A DNA stretch of 64,000 nucleotides from DATARH01 sp963789255. Lineage in GTDB: Bacteria > Pseudomonadota > Alphaproteobacteria > ATCC43930 > CGMCC-115725. The stretch is taken from positions 992,001-1,056,000 of the forward strand of contig CAWBJW010000002.1 of NCBI GenBank assembly GCA_963789255.1, in the 5' to 3' direction. This document shows, piece after piece, positions 51,506 to 61,188 of the stretch (its first letter is position 1; every line of letters starts with the position of its first letter). The position numbers were made by a program, and so were the translations under genes. Below the pieces are notes generated by a model. It was not told the DNA's origin. It did no database searches and saw only the letters and a program-made list of their open reading frames with translations.

Positions 51506-54211
51506 CTATTCGCCGGCCGCGGGCCGGCGCCGCACCGGCTTGGCGGCACGCTTCGCCGTCGGCTTCGCTTTCGCCTTTGGCTTGGTTTTGGTTACCGCGG
51601 CGGCGCGTCGCGCCGGCTTTTTTGCGCCATTGCCCGAGGCGGTTGGCGCCGAGGCGGGCACAGCGGCCGTTCGTGCCGGGCGCCGGGCCTTACCCTTGGC
51701 GCGTTGCGTCGCCAGCAGTGCCAGCGCCGTATCGAGTGCGAATGTATCGGGATCGGCGCCTTTCGGCAACGAGGCGATGATTCCGTCGTGGCTGACATAG
51801 GGTCCATAGCGCCCGCGGTACAGCCCAACCGTGCCGCCCGTGGGATGGGGGCCGAGCTCGCGCAGCAATTGCGGCCCGCGCCGCGTTCCGCTCTTGGCTT
51901 CGGCCAACATGATCACCGCCCGGTTGAGGCCGATCGTCAACACGTCGTCATCGCCACCGAGCGAGGTAAACGACCCGCCATGCTTGATATAGGCCCCGAA
52001 CCGGCCGATCCCGGCGGTGATCAGCTCGCCGGTTTCGGGATGGCGGCCGATCTCGCGCGGCAATGCCAGCAAGCGCAGCGCGGTGTCGAGATCGACGCCG
52101 GCGGGCTTGATCCCGCGCGGCAGCGCGACCCGTCGCGGCTTGCCACCGTTGTCGCCCTCGCCGAGCTGGAGGTAATGGCCGTAGGGGCCCTTCTTCAGCG
52201 TGACACTGTCGCCGCTCGCCGGGTCCTTGCCGAGCATCGTGTCGGTGCCGCCGGTCTCGCCCTCGGCCTCGACGCCGAAGGCGCGGGTGTAGCGGCATTG
52301 CGGATAGTTGGAGCAGCCGATAAAGGCGCCGAAGCGGCCGAGCTTGAGCGAGAGCCGGCCGACGCCGCAGCCCGGGCACAGGCGCGGGTCGCGCCCGGTT
52401 GCGTTGTCCGGGCCATCATCGGGAAAGAAATGACGGCCGAGCTCGGTATCGAGCGCTTCGAGCACCGCCGTGATTGTGAGATCCTTGGTGCCGGCGATCG
52501 CGGAGGAAAAATCGCGCCAGAAATTGCGCAGCAGCTCCTTCCAATCGACCCGGCCGCCCGAGACCTCGTCGAGCTGGTTTTCGAGGTCGGCGGTGAAATT
52601 GTATTCGACGTAACGCTCGAAAAAGCTGGTCAGAAACGCGGTGACGAGACGGCCGCGGTCCTCCGGCACAAAGCGGCGCTTGTCGAGCCGCACATACTCG
52701 CGGTCCTGCAACACCTGGATGATCGAGGCATAGGTCGAGGGCCGGCCGATGCCGAGCTCTTCGAGCTTCTTGACGAGGCTCGCCTCGGTGTAGCGCGGCG
52801 GCGGCTGGGTGAAATGCTGCGCCGGGGTCACCGCGCCGCGCGCCAAAGGCCCGCGCTCGCGCATGTTGGGCAGGCGGCGGCCTTCTTCGTCTTCGACCGT
52901 GTCGTCGCGGTCTTCCTGGTAGAGCTTCAGGAACCCGTCGAACACGACGACCGAGCCGGTGGCGTGCAGGCGGACCTTGCCGCTCGTATCGGCAATGTCG
53001 ATGCTGACCTGGTCGAGCAGGGCCGAGGCCATCTGGCTCGCCACCGTGCGCTGCCAGATCAGCTCGTAGAGGCGGCGATGGTCGTTGTCGAGATGACGGG
53101 CAACGTCGCCGGGTCGGCGGCCGAGATCGGTCGGGCGGATCGCCTCGTGCGCCTCCTGCGCGTTCTTCGCCGGGCTCTTGTAGACCCGCGGCTCGCCCGG
53201 CACATAGCGGGCGCCGAACTCGCTGCCGATGAGCTGGCGCGCCGCGGCGATCGCCTCGGCCGCGATGGCGACGCCGTCGGTGCGCATATAGGTGATCAGG
53301 CCGACGGTATCGCCGTCGAGGTCGATGCCCTCGTAGAGGCGCTGCGCGACGCGCATCGTCCGGCTCGCGCCGAAGCCGAGCTTGCGCGAGGCTTCCTGCT
53401 GCAAGGTCGAGGTGGTGAACGGCGGAAACGGGTTACGGCGCACCTCGCGGTGCTCGACCGAGGCGACGGTGAAATCGCCGGCGGCGAGGATCGCGACTGC
53501 GGCGGCGCGGGCCTTCTTTTCGCTGTCGAGGTCGAAGCGGTCGAGCTTCTTGCCGTTCAGATGCGACAGGCGCGCGGTGAAGCGCTCGCCGGCCTCGGTC
53601 TGGAACTCGACCTCGATCGTCCAGTATTCGCGGGGCCGGAAGGCTTCGATCTCGGCTTCGCGCTCGCAGACGAGGCGCAGCGCCACCGATTGGACGCGGC
53701 CGGCCGAGCGGCTGCCCGGCAGTTTGCGCCACAGCACCGGCGACAGCGTGAAGCCGACGAGGTAGTCGAGCGCACGGCGCGCGAGATAGGCCTCGACCAG
53801 CTCGCCGTCGATCTCGCGCGGGTGGCGGAAGGCGTCGAGCACGGCGTTGCGCGTCACCTCGTTGAACACGACGCGCTTCACGTCAATACCCTTAAGCGCG
53901 CGGCGCGCCTTCAGCACCTCGCGCACATGCCACGAGATCGCCTCGCCCTCGCGGTCGGGGTCGGTGGCGAGGAACAGCCGGTCGGCGCCGCGCAGCGCCT
54001 GGGCGATCTCCTTCATATGCTTCTCGGACTTGCCGTCGACCTCCCACGACATCGCGAAATCCGAATCGGGGAGGACCGATCCGTCCTTGGCCGGCAGGTC
54101 GCGGACATGGCCGTAGCTGGCGATGACCTTATAGTCATGCCCGAGATACTTGTTGATGGTTTTCGCCTTGGCCGGCAACTCGACAACAACGACGTTCATG
54201 CGGACATTCAA
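51506..54211 (-). CDS. topA: DNA topoisomerase I
   Basis: About 901 residues, relaxing negative supercoils. The Toprim domain (DRLFLATDPDREGEAISWH), active-site tyrosine in LITYMRTDGVAI (near 310), four-cysteine zinc motif (LCPGCGVGR ... IGCSNYPQC) and C-terminal repeats with a Lys/Ala-rich tail are seen. Start chosen at ATG 54211 or the nearby MNVVVVELPAKAKTINKYLG start at 54199. At the position of the usual ESPAKAKTI motif the Ser reads Leu (TTG for TCG); the metal-binding Glu before it is retained. The change may be a base error. Confidence 0.93.
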   Translation of the reverse strand: MNVRMNVVVVELPAKAKTINKYLGHDYKVIASYGHVRDLPAKDGSVLPDSDFAMSWEVDGKSEKHMKEIAQALRGADRLFLATDPDREGEAISWHVREVLKARRALKGIDVKRVVFNEVTRNAVLDAFRHPREIDGELVEAYLARRALDYLVGFTLSPVLWRKLPGSRSAGRVQSVALRLVCEREAEIEAFRPREYWTIEVEFQTEAGERFTARLSHLNGKKLDRFDLDSEKKARAAAVAILAAGDFTVASVEHREVRRNPFPPFTTSTLQQEASRKLGFGASRTMRVAQRLYEGIDLDGDTVGLITYMRTDGVAIAAEAIAAARQLIGSEFGARYVPGEPRVYKSPAKNAQEAHEAIRPTDLGRRPGDVARHLDNDHRRLYELIWQRTVASQMASALLDQVSIDIADTSGKVRLHATGSVVVFDGFLKLYQEDRDDTVEDEEGRRLPNMRERGPLARGAVTPAQHFTQPPPRYTEASLVKKLEELGIGRPSTYASIIQVLQDREYVRLDKRRFVPEDRGRLVTAFLTSFFERYVEYNFTADLENQLDEVSGGRVDWKELLRNFWRDFSSAIAGTKDLTITAVLEALDTELGRHFFPDDGPDNATGRDPRLCPGCGVGRLSLKLGRFGAFIGCSNYPQCRYTRAFGVEAEGETGGTDTMLGKDPASGDSVTLKKGPYGHYLQLGEGDNGGKPRRVALPRGIKPAGVDLDTALRLLALPREIGRHPETGELITAGIGRFGAYIKHGGSFTSLGGDDDVLTIGLNRAVIMLAEAKSGTRRGPQLLRELGPHPTGGTVGLYRGRYGPYVSHDGIIASLPKGADPDTFALDTALALLATQRAKGKARRPARTAAVPASAPTASGNGAKKPARRAAAVTKTKPKAKAKPTAKRAAKPVRRRPAAGE

Positions 54212-54234
54212 AAAAGACCAGCGCTAAGGGTGAG

Positions 54235-55452
54235 TTAGCGGAGCGAAACCAGATTGCCGGGATGGCGCTCGATGCGGCCGGCGAGTTCCAACTCGAGCAA
54301 GAGCGTGGCGACGGCCGCGGCTGACAATTGGCACTGGCGCACCAGTTCGTCAACCGCGACCGGGGTCGGGCTGAGCTTTTCGACGATCAGGTCGAGCGCA
54401 GAATCCTCGCTGATCGAGGCGAGCGGGGCCGGCAGCGCTGCCCTCGGGGGCATCGCCGGCTGGCAGCGCGGGGCGCGGCTGCGCGGGCGCAATCCCGCCT
54501 ATCGGCGGGCGGCCGCGCAGCAGAGGCCCGAGCTGGGCGATGATGTCGGCGGCGGTCTCGGTCAAGGTCGCCCCGTTGCGCAAGAGGTCGTTGGCACCGC
54601 GGCTGCGCGGGTCGAGCGGCGAGCCCGGCACGGCAAAGACCTCGCGGCCCTGCTCCAAAGCAAAGCGCGCGGTGATCAGCGAGCCCGACTTCGCCGCCGC
54701 CTCGACCACGACGATGCCGAGCGCCATCCCCGAGATGATGCGGTTGCGGCGCGGGAAGTGGCGCGCCTGCGGCTCGGTGCCGGGCGGCAATTCGGCGACG
54801 ATCGCGCCGTCCCGCGCGATGGCGTCGTGCAGCCCGCGGTTCTCCTCCGGGTAGACGACGTCGATGCCGCCGGCGACGACCGCGACCGTGCCCTTGTCCA
54901 AGGCTCCGATATGCGCCGCCGCGTCGATGCCGCGGGCGAGTCCCGAGATCACGACGATCCCGGCTTCGCCGAGGCCCGCGGCGAGGCCCTGAGCGAGGCG
55001 ACGGCCGTTGGCCGAGGCATTGCGCGCGCCGACCACCGCGACCATCGGGGCGAGGGTCAGCTCGGCCCGGCCGAGCACGGTCAATACCGGCGGCGCATCC
55101 TCGACCGCGGCAAGCGCCTCGGGGTAGAGCGGCTCGCCCCAGCACACGAGGCGAGCGCCGAGGCGTTCGATAGCGGCCAGTTCCGCCTCGGCGTCGCGGC
55201 GGGTCGTCGCGACGGCGGGGCGAGCCCCATTGGATTTAGACAGGCGCGGCAGCGCGTCGAGCGCCGCCGCGGCCGAGCCGAACCGGCGCAGCAAGGCGTA
55301 AAAGGTGACCGGACCGACGTCTCGCTGCGGCTCAAGCGCAGCCAGTCAACGCGTTCCTGCGGGTCGAGTTCGCGTGCGGCCAGGGTGGTCTCAGCCTTTT
55401 CCGAAGGTGATCCGGCTTTCGGTGCCGGCGACGAGACGGCGGATATTGTCAT
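54235..55452 (-). CDS. dprA: DNA processing protein DprA (two frameshifts)
   Basis: About 400 residues. The Rossmann-like ssDNA-binding core is complete: VVGARNASANGRRLAQGLAA, VISGLARGIDAAAHIGAL, VVAGGIDVVYPEEN, FPRRNRIISGMALGIVVVEAA, SGSLITARFALEQGREVFA and GANDLLRNGA. The N-terminal SAM-like segment (ERVDWLRLSRSETS) and the C-terminal winged helix (ISEDSALDLIVEKLSP, VDELVRQCQLS, LELAGRIER) are in other frames; indels near 55310 and 54440 explain this. Loads RecA on incoming ssDNA in transformation. The start is uncertain: no ATG exists between 55452 and the core, so it may overlap plsY by about 60 bases. Confidence 0.87.
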
Positions 55453-55979
55453 GGTGGCGCAGGATGACGAGGAACGCGATGAAGGCGATCAGCGCAGCGC
55501 GCACCGGGTCGACCAGGGTCGCGGCCAGAACGGCGCCGGCGACCGCGGCGACAAGCGCGGCGAGCGAGGAATAGCGGAAGATGGCGGCCGTCGCGAGCCA
55601 CACCAGCGCGGCGAGCACTGCGACCGGCCAGGAGATCACGATCAGCACGCCGAGCGCCGTCGCCACGCCCTTGCCGCCGCGAAAGCCGAGCCAGACCGGA
55701 AAGAGGTGGCCGACGATGACCGCGGCCCCGCCTGCCAGTGCCGCCTCCTCGCTCCACATGCCGGCGATCAGCACGGCCGCCGAACCTTTCAGCACGTCGA
55801 GCGCCAGGGTCAGCGCGGCAAGCCCCTTATTGCCGGTGCGCAGGACGTTGGTCGCGCCGATATTGCCCGAGCCGATCTGCCGAATATCGCCAAGCCCGGC
55901 CGCGCCGGGTCAGCAGCAGGCCCCACGGGATCGAGCCGAGCAGATAGCCGATGGCAGCGGCGGCAAGGATCGCGGTCAT
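55391..55979 (-). CDS. plsY: glycerol-3-phosphate acyltransferase PlsY (one frameshift)
   Basis: About 195-residue integral membrane enzyme that acylates glycerol 3-phosphate from acyl-phosphate, the first step of phospholipid synthesis. It starts MTAILAAAAIGYLLGSIPWG and contains the three family motifs: GSIPWGLLLTR, DIRQIGSGNIGATNVLR and GFRGGKGVATALG. One extra base near 55905 (GCGCGGCC) shifts the frame after LLLTR. Five-helix topology. An essential enzyme in most bacteria, so the shift is likely a sequence error. Confidence 0.88.
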
Positions 55980-55985
55980 CGCCCC

Positions 55986-57282
55986 CTACCCCTGTCGCAG
56001 GAAGATCGTGCGGCCGTCGACGATGGTGCGCTCGACCCGGCCCTTGACCGGACGGCCGTCGAACGGCGCGTTTTTCGATTTGGAGCGGAACTCGTCGGTG
56101 CGGATCTGCCACGCCATGTCGGGGTCGAACACGACCAGATCGGCCGGCATGCCAGGGGCGAGCCGGCCGACCCCTAGCCCGAGGATGCGCGCCGGGTTGA
56201 CCGTCAGATGCCGCAATACCTCGATCAGAGCGAGGTGGCGGTTGTGATAGAGCTCGAGCGACAGCGGCAGCAGAGTCTCCAGCCCGACGATCCCATAGCT
56301 CGCCGAGCTGAACGGCAGGCGCTTCGAATCCTGGTCCCACGGCGCATGGTCGCTGGCGATTGCGTCGATCGTGCCGTCGTGCAGCCCCTCGACGACGGCG
56401 CGGCGGTCGGCTTCGCTGCGCAGCGGCGGCGACAGCTTGGCGAAGGTCCGGTAATCGCCGATCGCGGTTTCGTTCAGCGCGAAATAGGGCGGCGCGGTGT
56501 CGCAGGTCACCGGCAGCCCGGCCGCCTTGGCGCGGCGGATCGCCGCGACCGCGGCAGCGGTCGAGACATGAGCGACGTGATAGCGCGCGCCGGTCAATTC
56601 GACGAGGCGCAGATCGCGCTCGATCATGATGATTTCGGCCATCGGGGTGATGCCGGCGAGGCCGAGGCGGGTGGCGATCTCGCCTTCGGTGACCTCGCCG
56701 GCGCCGGCGAGGCTCGGTTCCTCGGGATGCTGGATCACCAGCTGGTCGAAGCTGCGGGCATAGGCCAGCACCCGGCGCATGACCAGGGCATCGGCGATCG
56801 CCTTGACGCCGTCGGTGAAGCCGACTGCGCCATTGGCCGCCAACAGGCCGATCTCGGTCAGTTCGCGACCGTCGAGCCCCTTCGTAGCGGCGGCGTAGGT
56901 GTGGATCTTGGCGAGCTTCACTTCGCGGGCGCGGCGGGCGAGGAACTCGACGACCGACACATCGTCGACCGGCGGCTCGGTGTTGGGCAGCGCGACCATC
57001 GTCGTGACGCCGCCGGCGGCGGCGGCCTGCCCGCCGCTCTCGATCGACTCCATGTGCTCGGCACCGGGCTCGCGCAACTGCACGCGCATATCGACAAGGC
57101 CGGGCGCAAGGCACAGCCCGCCGAGATCGACGATCTCGACATCGTCGCCGACTCCCGTCCGCGAGCCTCCCACCGACCGCTGCGATCCGATCGCCCTCGA
57201 CGAGGAGGTCGCCCGGCCCATCGAGTCCGTTCGCCGGATCGAGCAGCCGGGCGTTGCGATAGAGGCGGCGCATGGCGGTCAC
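55986..57282 (-). CDS. pyrC: dihydroorotase-like protein PyrC', zinc ligands lost (one frameshift)
   Basis: About 431 residues, amidohydrolase fold, adjacent to pyrB. Starts at GTG 57282 or ATG 57273 (MRRLYRNARLLDPANG) and shifts frame near 57165 (between AAVGG and DVEIVDLGG). The family N-terminal block reads LVDMRVQLREPGAEHMES where active dihydroorotases have the zinc pair HxH. The PHH-type motif is replaced by TAPPYFA. VAHVSTAAAV and the SDHAPWDQD Asp remain. Related PyrC' proteins have no activity but are required to assemble aspartate transcarbamoylase. An active dihydroorotase must lie elsewhere in the genome if this holds. Confidence 0.85.
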
Positions 57283-57296
57283 GGTCTCGCTAGTCC

Positions 57297-57402
57297 AGGT
57301 CCCCCTCGGCCGGGCTTGACCCGGCCATCCACGTCTTCCTTTTGCAGGGCCGGAACCGCATCAAGACGTGGACGGCCGGGTCAAGCCCGGCCGAGGGGAA
57401 TT
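57297..57402. repeat. inverted repeat (family G)
   Basis: CCCCTCGGCCGGGCTTGACC with CGGCCATCCACGTC on the left is mirrored by GACGTGGACGGCCGGG and TCAAGCCCGGCCGAGGGG on the right. It fills the gap between pyrB and pyrC and could form a very long stem. A shorter related fragment lies at 42643-42672. Confidence 0.88.
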
Positions 57403-57429
57403 TTCGTGCGATAGGTCTCATTGTCAGCT

Positions 57430-58383
57430 TCATTGCACCGGCGGTCCGTTGCCGAATTCGCCGGTCAGGATTTCGAGGCAGGCCATGCGCACCGCGACCC
57501 CCATCTCGACCTGCTGGCGAATGAGGCTCCGATCGATGTCGTCGGCGACCTCGCTGCCGATCTCGACGCCGCGGTTCATCGGTCCGGGATGCATGATCAG
57601 CGCGTCGGGCTTGGCCAGTTCGAGCTTGTCGTAATCGAGCCCGAAGAAATGAAAGTATTCGCGGGTCGACGGGATGAAGCAGCCGTGCATGCGTTCGATC
57701 TGCAGCCGCAGCATCATGACGATGTCGACGTCCTTGAGCCCCGCCGCCATGTCGTGAAATACCTCGACCCCGAGCCGCTCGATCTCGGCCGGCAACAGGG
57801 TGCGCGGCGCCACCACCCGGACCCGCGCGCCCATCACGTTGAGCAGCGCGATGTTTGAGCGCGCCACCCGGCTGTGCAACACGTCGCCGCAGATCGCCAC
57901 GGTAAGGCCGCCGAGCCGTCCCTTGCGGCGGCGGATCGTCAGCGCGTCGAGCAAGGCCTGGGTCGGGTGCTCGTGGCTGCCGTCGCCGGCGTTGATGACC
58001 GCGCAATCGACCTTTTCCGAGAGGAGCTGCACCGCACCCGATTCCGGGTGGCGCACGACCAGCACATCGGGGTGCATCGCGTTCAAGGTCATCGCCGTGT
58101 CGATCAAGGTCTCGCCCTTACGCATCGACGAGACCGCGACCGCCATGTTGATGACGTCGGCGCCGAGCCGCTTGCCGGCGACCTCGAACGAGGTGCGGGT
58201 GCGCGTCGAGTTCTCGAAAAAGCAGTTGATCACGGTGCGGCCGCGCAATCGCGTGGTTTTCTTGTCGGCCTGGCGGCTCAACTCGACATAGGTATCGGCG
58301 AGATCGAGGATGCGTTCGATGTCCTCGCGGCTCAGCCCCTCGATGCCGAGCAGATGCCGGTGCCCGAACGTATGTTCCTGCAT
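57430..58383 (-). CDS. pyrB: aspartate carbamoyltransferase catalytic subunit
   Basis: 317 residues. Joins carbamoyl phosphate and aspartate in pyrimidine synthesis. The carbamoyl phosphate loop FFENSTRTRTSFEVA is intact, as are HPTQALLD, AICGDVLHSRVARSNIALL and the aspartate-binding PGPMNRGVEI. ATG at 58383 gives MQEHTFGHRHLLGIEG. Paired with PyrC', with which it probably forms a holoenzyme. Confidence 0.95.
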   Translation of the reverse strand: MQEHTFGHRHLLGIEGLSREDIERILDLADTYVELSRQADKKTTRLRGRTVINCFFENSTRTRTSFEVAGKRLGADVINMAVAVSSMRKGETLIDTAMTLNAMHPDVLVVRHPESGAVQLLSEKVDCAVINAGDGSHEHPTQALLDALTIRRRKGRLGGLTVAICGDVLHSRVARSNIALLNVMGARVRVVAPRTLLPAEIERLGVEVFHDMAAGLKDVDIVMMLRLQIERMHGCFIPSTREYFHFFGLDYDKLELAKPDALIMHPGPMNRGVEIGSEVADDIDRSLIRQQVEMGVAVRMACLEILTGEFGNGPPVQ

Positions 58384-58461
58384 AAACCCGGGACTATAGG
58401 GAGGCGGCGGAGGGGCGGCAAGGCGGCTATACTCTCAACAACCTTTCGCATGGAGACCGCG

Positions 58462-59793
58462 ATGGCCGAGGAAACCGTCCAACTCGCCCGCTATGCCGCC
58501 GGCTTGCGCTATGAGGATCTGCCGGCGGAGGTCATTGCCGCCGCCCGGGATTGCATCATCGACACGGTCGCCGCCTGCATCTGCGGCAGCGCCTTGCCGT
58601 GGAGCCGCATCGTCATCGACTATGCGGAGCGCACCGGTCCCGGCGGGACGAGCCGCATTCTCGGGCGCGGCTCGGCGGTGCAGGCACCGGCGGCGGCATT
58701 GGCGAACGGCGCGCTCGCCCACGCCTTCGAGCTCGACGCCCTGACCCGGCCGGGGGCCGGCGCGCATCCCGGCGCGACGGTATTGCCGCCGGCGCTCGCG
58801 GTGGCGCAGCAGGCGGGCGTCAAGGCCGGCGGCAAGGATCTGATCGCCGCCTTTGTCGCCGGCAACGAGGTGATGATCCGCATCGGCCGCGCCACCGGGC
58901 ACACCAACGAGGCGCGCGGCTTTCACGCGCCGGGCACCACCGGGCCGTTCGGCGCCGCGGTCGCCTGCGGGCGCCTGCTGGGGCTCGACCCCGGACAAAT
59001 GACCAACGCGCTTGGCATCGCCGGCTCGCTCGCCGGCGGCCTCCTCGAATTCGCCAAGGGCGACGGCGGCATGGTGAAAAGGCTGCATCTCGGGCGCGCC
59101 TCGGAAGCCGGCGTCCTTGCCGCCAGCCTGGCCGATGCCGGCTTCACCGGGCCCCGCACCGTCATCGAGGGCGAGTTCGGGTTTCTCCGGGTGTTCTGCA
59201 CGGAATTTGACGAGGCCGAGCTGACCAAGGGGCTCGGGCGGGATTACGTCACGCTGAGCACGGTCTTGAAGCGCTACCCGGTCCACGCGACCGCGCATGC
59301 CGCGGTTCGGGCGGTGCGCGACTTGCAGGCCGAACACCGGTTTGCCGGCGGCGATGTCGAAGGGATCACGGTCACCGGCACCCGGCGCATGCTCGAGCGC
59401 CACGCCATCGCCGAGCCGGCCGATCTGATGCTGGCGCAGTATTCGATCCCGTTCTGCGTCGCGCTCGCCCTCTTCCGCGAGGCGCGCGACCCGGAATCCT
59501 ACGATGAGCGCGCCCTCGCCGACCCGCAGATCCGGGCGCTGACAAGGCGGGCGCAGCTTGTTCCCGAAGAGGACGGGAGTCACGGCGCGATGGGCAGCAC
59601 GGTCACGGTCGCGCTGGCCGACGGGCGGCATTTCGAGCGCCATGTCGACAGCGGCATGCTGGAAGCGGGCGAGCTGGAAGACAAGTTCGCCAGGCTCACC
59701 CGTGGCATCCTTGGGGCCCGCGCGCCGGCGCTCTACGAGCGGCTGCAGCTTCTCGAAACCGAAACCACCCTGGAGTGGCTCGGCGCTACGTGA
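58462..59793 (+). CDS. MmgE/PrpD family protein
   Basis: 443 residues of the MmgE/PrpD fold (2-methylcitrate dehydratase-like). AARDCIIDTVAACICGSAL at the start, GALAHAFELDALTRPGAGAHPGATVLPPALA, GNEVMIRIGRATG, RGFHAPGTTGPFGAAVACG and RLHLGRASEAGVLAASLA are family features. Members dehydrate or isomerise tricarboxylates and other acids, so the reaction here is unknown. Start at ATG 58462 (MAEETVQLARYA), preceded by GGAGACC; ATG at 58450 is possible. Divergent from pyrB. Confidence 0.87.
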   Translation: MAEETVQLARYAAGLRYEDLPAEVIAAARDCIIDTVAACICGSALPWSRIVIDYAERTGPGGTSRILGRGSAVQAPAAALANGALAHAFELDALTRPGAGAHPGATVLPPALAVAQQAGVKAGGKDLIAAFVAGNEVMIRIGRATGHTNEARGFHAPGTTGPFGAAVACGRLLGLDPGQMTNALGIAGSLAGGLLEFAKGDGGMVKRLHLGRASEAGVLAASLADAGFTGPRTVIEGEFGFLRVFCTEFDEAELTKGLGRDYVTLSTVLKRYPVHATAHAAVRAVRDLQAEHRFAGGDVEGITVTGTRRMLERHAIAEPADLMLAQYSIPFCVALALFREARDPESYDERALADPQIRALTRRAQLVPEEDGSHGAMGSTVTVALADGRHFERHVDSGMLEAGELEDKFARLTRGILGARAPALYERLQLLETETTLEWLGAT

Positions 59794-60057
59794 AAAATAA
59801 CGGCGAGCCGTGTACCTCAAAGGCTGTGAAAAAATCACCAGAGCGGTGGAAACGGGACGCTGCGTGGCGAAACAAGCGTCCTTCGAGACGGCGCTCCGCG
59901 CCTCCTCAGGATGAGGTTAGGTTTATGATGGCAAAAAGAAAAACCCCATCCTGAGGAGCGCCCGAAGGGCGCGTCTCGAAGGACGCGCGGCGCCGATCCC
60001 GTCGCGCCGCCCACGTTAGAGTGTTATATTCAACGAATGTCGAAACGGAGAAATACG
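59794..60057. other. intergenic region with a family A repeat
   Basis: About 260 bases between the MmgE/PrpD gene and msrA. Besides the repeat at 59877-59989, TGTTATATTCAACG at 60023-60036 is a possible promoter box, not confirmed. Confidence 0.4.
59877..59989. repeat. inverted pair of palindromic repeats (family A)
   Basis: Reads CGTCCTTCGAGACGGCGCTC, then CCTCCTCAGGATGAG, about 25 A/T-rich bases, and the reverse complement CATCCTGAGGAGCGCCCG with GCGTCTCGAAGGACGCG. Closest in layout to 51378-51490. Confidence 0.88.
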
Positions 60058-60711
60058 ATGTGGTCGTTGCGCAAGAAGCTGGAGGTCCCGACTCCCGAAC
60101 AATGCCTGCCCGGCCGCGCCATTAAGATGCGGGTGCCCGACCAGCATTTCGTCAACGGCCATCGGCTCGAAGGGCCCTATCCCGCCGGCCTCGAACAGGC
60201 GGTGTTCGGCATGGGGTGCTTCTGGGGCGCCGAGCGCAAATTCTGGGAGGCGCCCGGGGTGTGGACGACTGCGGTCGGTTATGCCGGCGGCTCGACGCCG
60301 AACCCGAGCTACGAAGAGGTGTGCAGCGGCCAGACCGGCCATACCGAGGCCGTGCTCGTCGTCTATGACCCCGAGCGGACGAGCTACGAGGCGCTGTTGA
60401 AAATATTCTGGGAAAGCCACGACCCGACCCACGGCATGCGCCAGGGCAACGATGTCGGGACGCAATACCGCTCGGCGATCTACGCCACGTCGCCCGAGCA
60501 GCTGCGCGCCGCCGAAGCCTCGCGCGAGCGCTATCAGGCCCGGCTCGCTGCGTCCCGCTTCGGCGCCATCACCACCGAGATCCGCGACGCGCCGCAATTT
60601 TATTTCGCCGAGGATTACCACCAGCAATATCTGGCGAAGAACCCGCACGGCTATTGCGGCCTCGGCGGCACCGGCGTGTCCTGTCCGGTCAGTATCGAGG
60701 TCCCCGCCTGA
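60058..60711 (+). CDS. msrA: peptide-methionine (S)-S-oxide reductase MsrA
   Basis: 217 residues. Reduces methionine S-sulfoxide in proteins. The catalytic cysteine lies in FGMGCFWGAERKFW (near 56). GYAGGSTPNPSYEEVCSG, HTEAVLVVYDP, SHDPTHGMRQGNDVGTQYRS and the C-terminal GYCGLGGTGVSCP, which holds the resolving cysteines, are all present. ATG at 60058 has CGGAGAAATACG upstream. The DUF188 gene overlaps its stop. Confidence 0.93.
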   Translation: MWSLRKKLEVPTPEQCLPGRAIKMRVPDQHFVNGHRLEGPYPAGLEQAVFGMGCFWGAERKFWEAPGVWTTAVGYAGGSTPNPSYEEVCSGQTGHTEAVLVVYDPERTSYEALLKIFWESHDPTHGMRQGNDVGTQYRSAIYATSPEQLRAAEASRERYQARLAASRFGAITTEIRDAPQFYFAEDYHQQYLAKNPHGYCGLGGTGVSCPVSIEVPA

Positions 60712-61178
60712 CTTCACTCTACGTCGACGGCGACGCCTGCCCGGTGCGCGAGGAGGTCTACCGGGTCGCGACGCGGCTCGCGCTTGAGGTTTTTGTCGTT
60801 TCCAACTTCTCGCGCCCGTTGCGCCCGCCCGGCTTGCCGAACGTGCGGATGATCATGGTCGGCGCCGCCTCAGACGCGGCGGACGACTGGATCGCCGAGC
60901 GTATCGGCACTGGCGACGTGTGCGTCACCTCGGATGTGCCGCTCGCCTCGCGCTGTCTTGCCAAAGGGGCTCGCGTTGTCGCCCCGAACGGGCGGGTGTG
61001 GACGCGATCGAATATCGGCGGCGCGCTCGCCGGCCGCGAGCTCTCCCGCCATCTGCGCGAGCTTGGGGTGACGACGCGCGGGCCGGCGGCGCTGACCAAG
61101 GCCGACCGCTCGCGTTTTCTGAGCGCGCTCGACACCGAAGTGCAGAAGGCGCTGCGCGAGATGACGGCCGGCTCGTAA
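60708..61178 (+). CDS. YaiI/YqxD family protein (DUF188)
   Basis: About 156 residues, a PIN-like nuclease-fold family of unknown function. LYVDGDACPVREEVYRVATR, VFVVSNFSRPL, GAASDAADDWIAERI, VCVTSDVPLASRCLAKGARV and the C-terminal RSRFLSALDTEVQKALRE are typical. No ATG, GTG or TTG is present at the N-terminus: the in-frame codon before TSLYVDG is CTG at 60708, overlapping the msrA stop TGA. The start is therefore uncertain, perhaps a CTG start or a base error. Confidence 0.85.
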   Translation: MTSLYVDGDACPVREEVYRVATRLALEVFVVSNFSRPLRPPGLPNVRMIMVGAASDAADDWIAERIGTGDVCVTSDVPLASRCLAKGARVVAPNGRVWTRSNIGGALAGRELSRHLRELGVTTRGPAALTKADRSRFLSALDTEVQKALREMTAGS

Positions 61179-61188
61179 GGCGCCCGGG

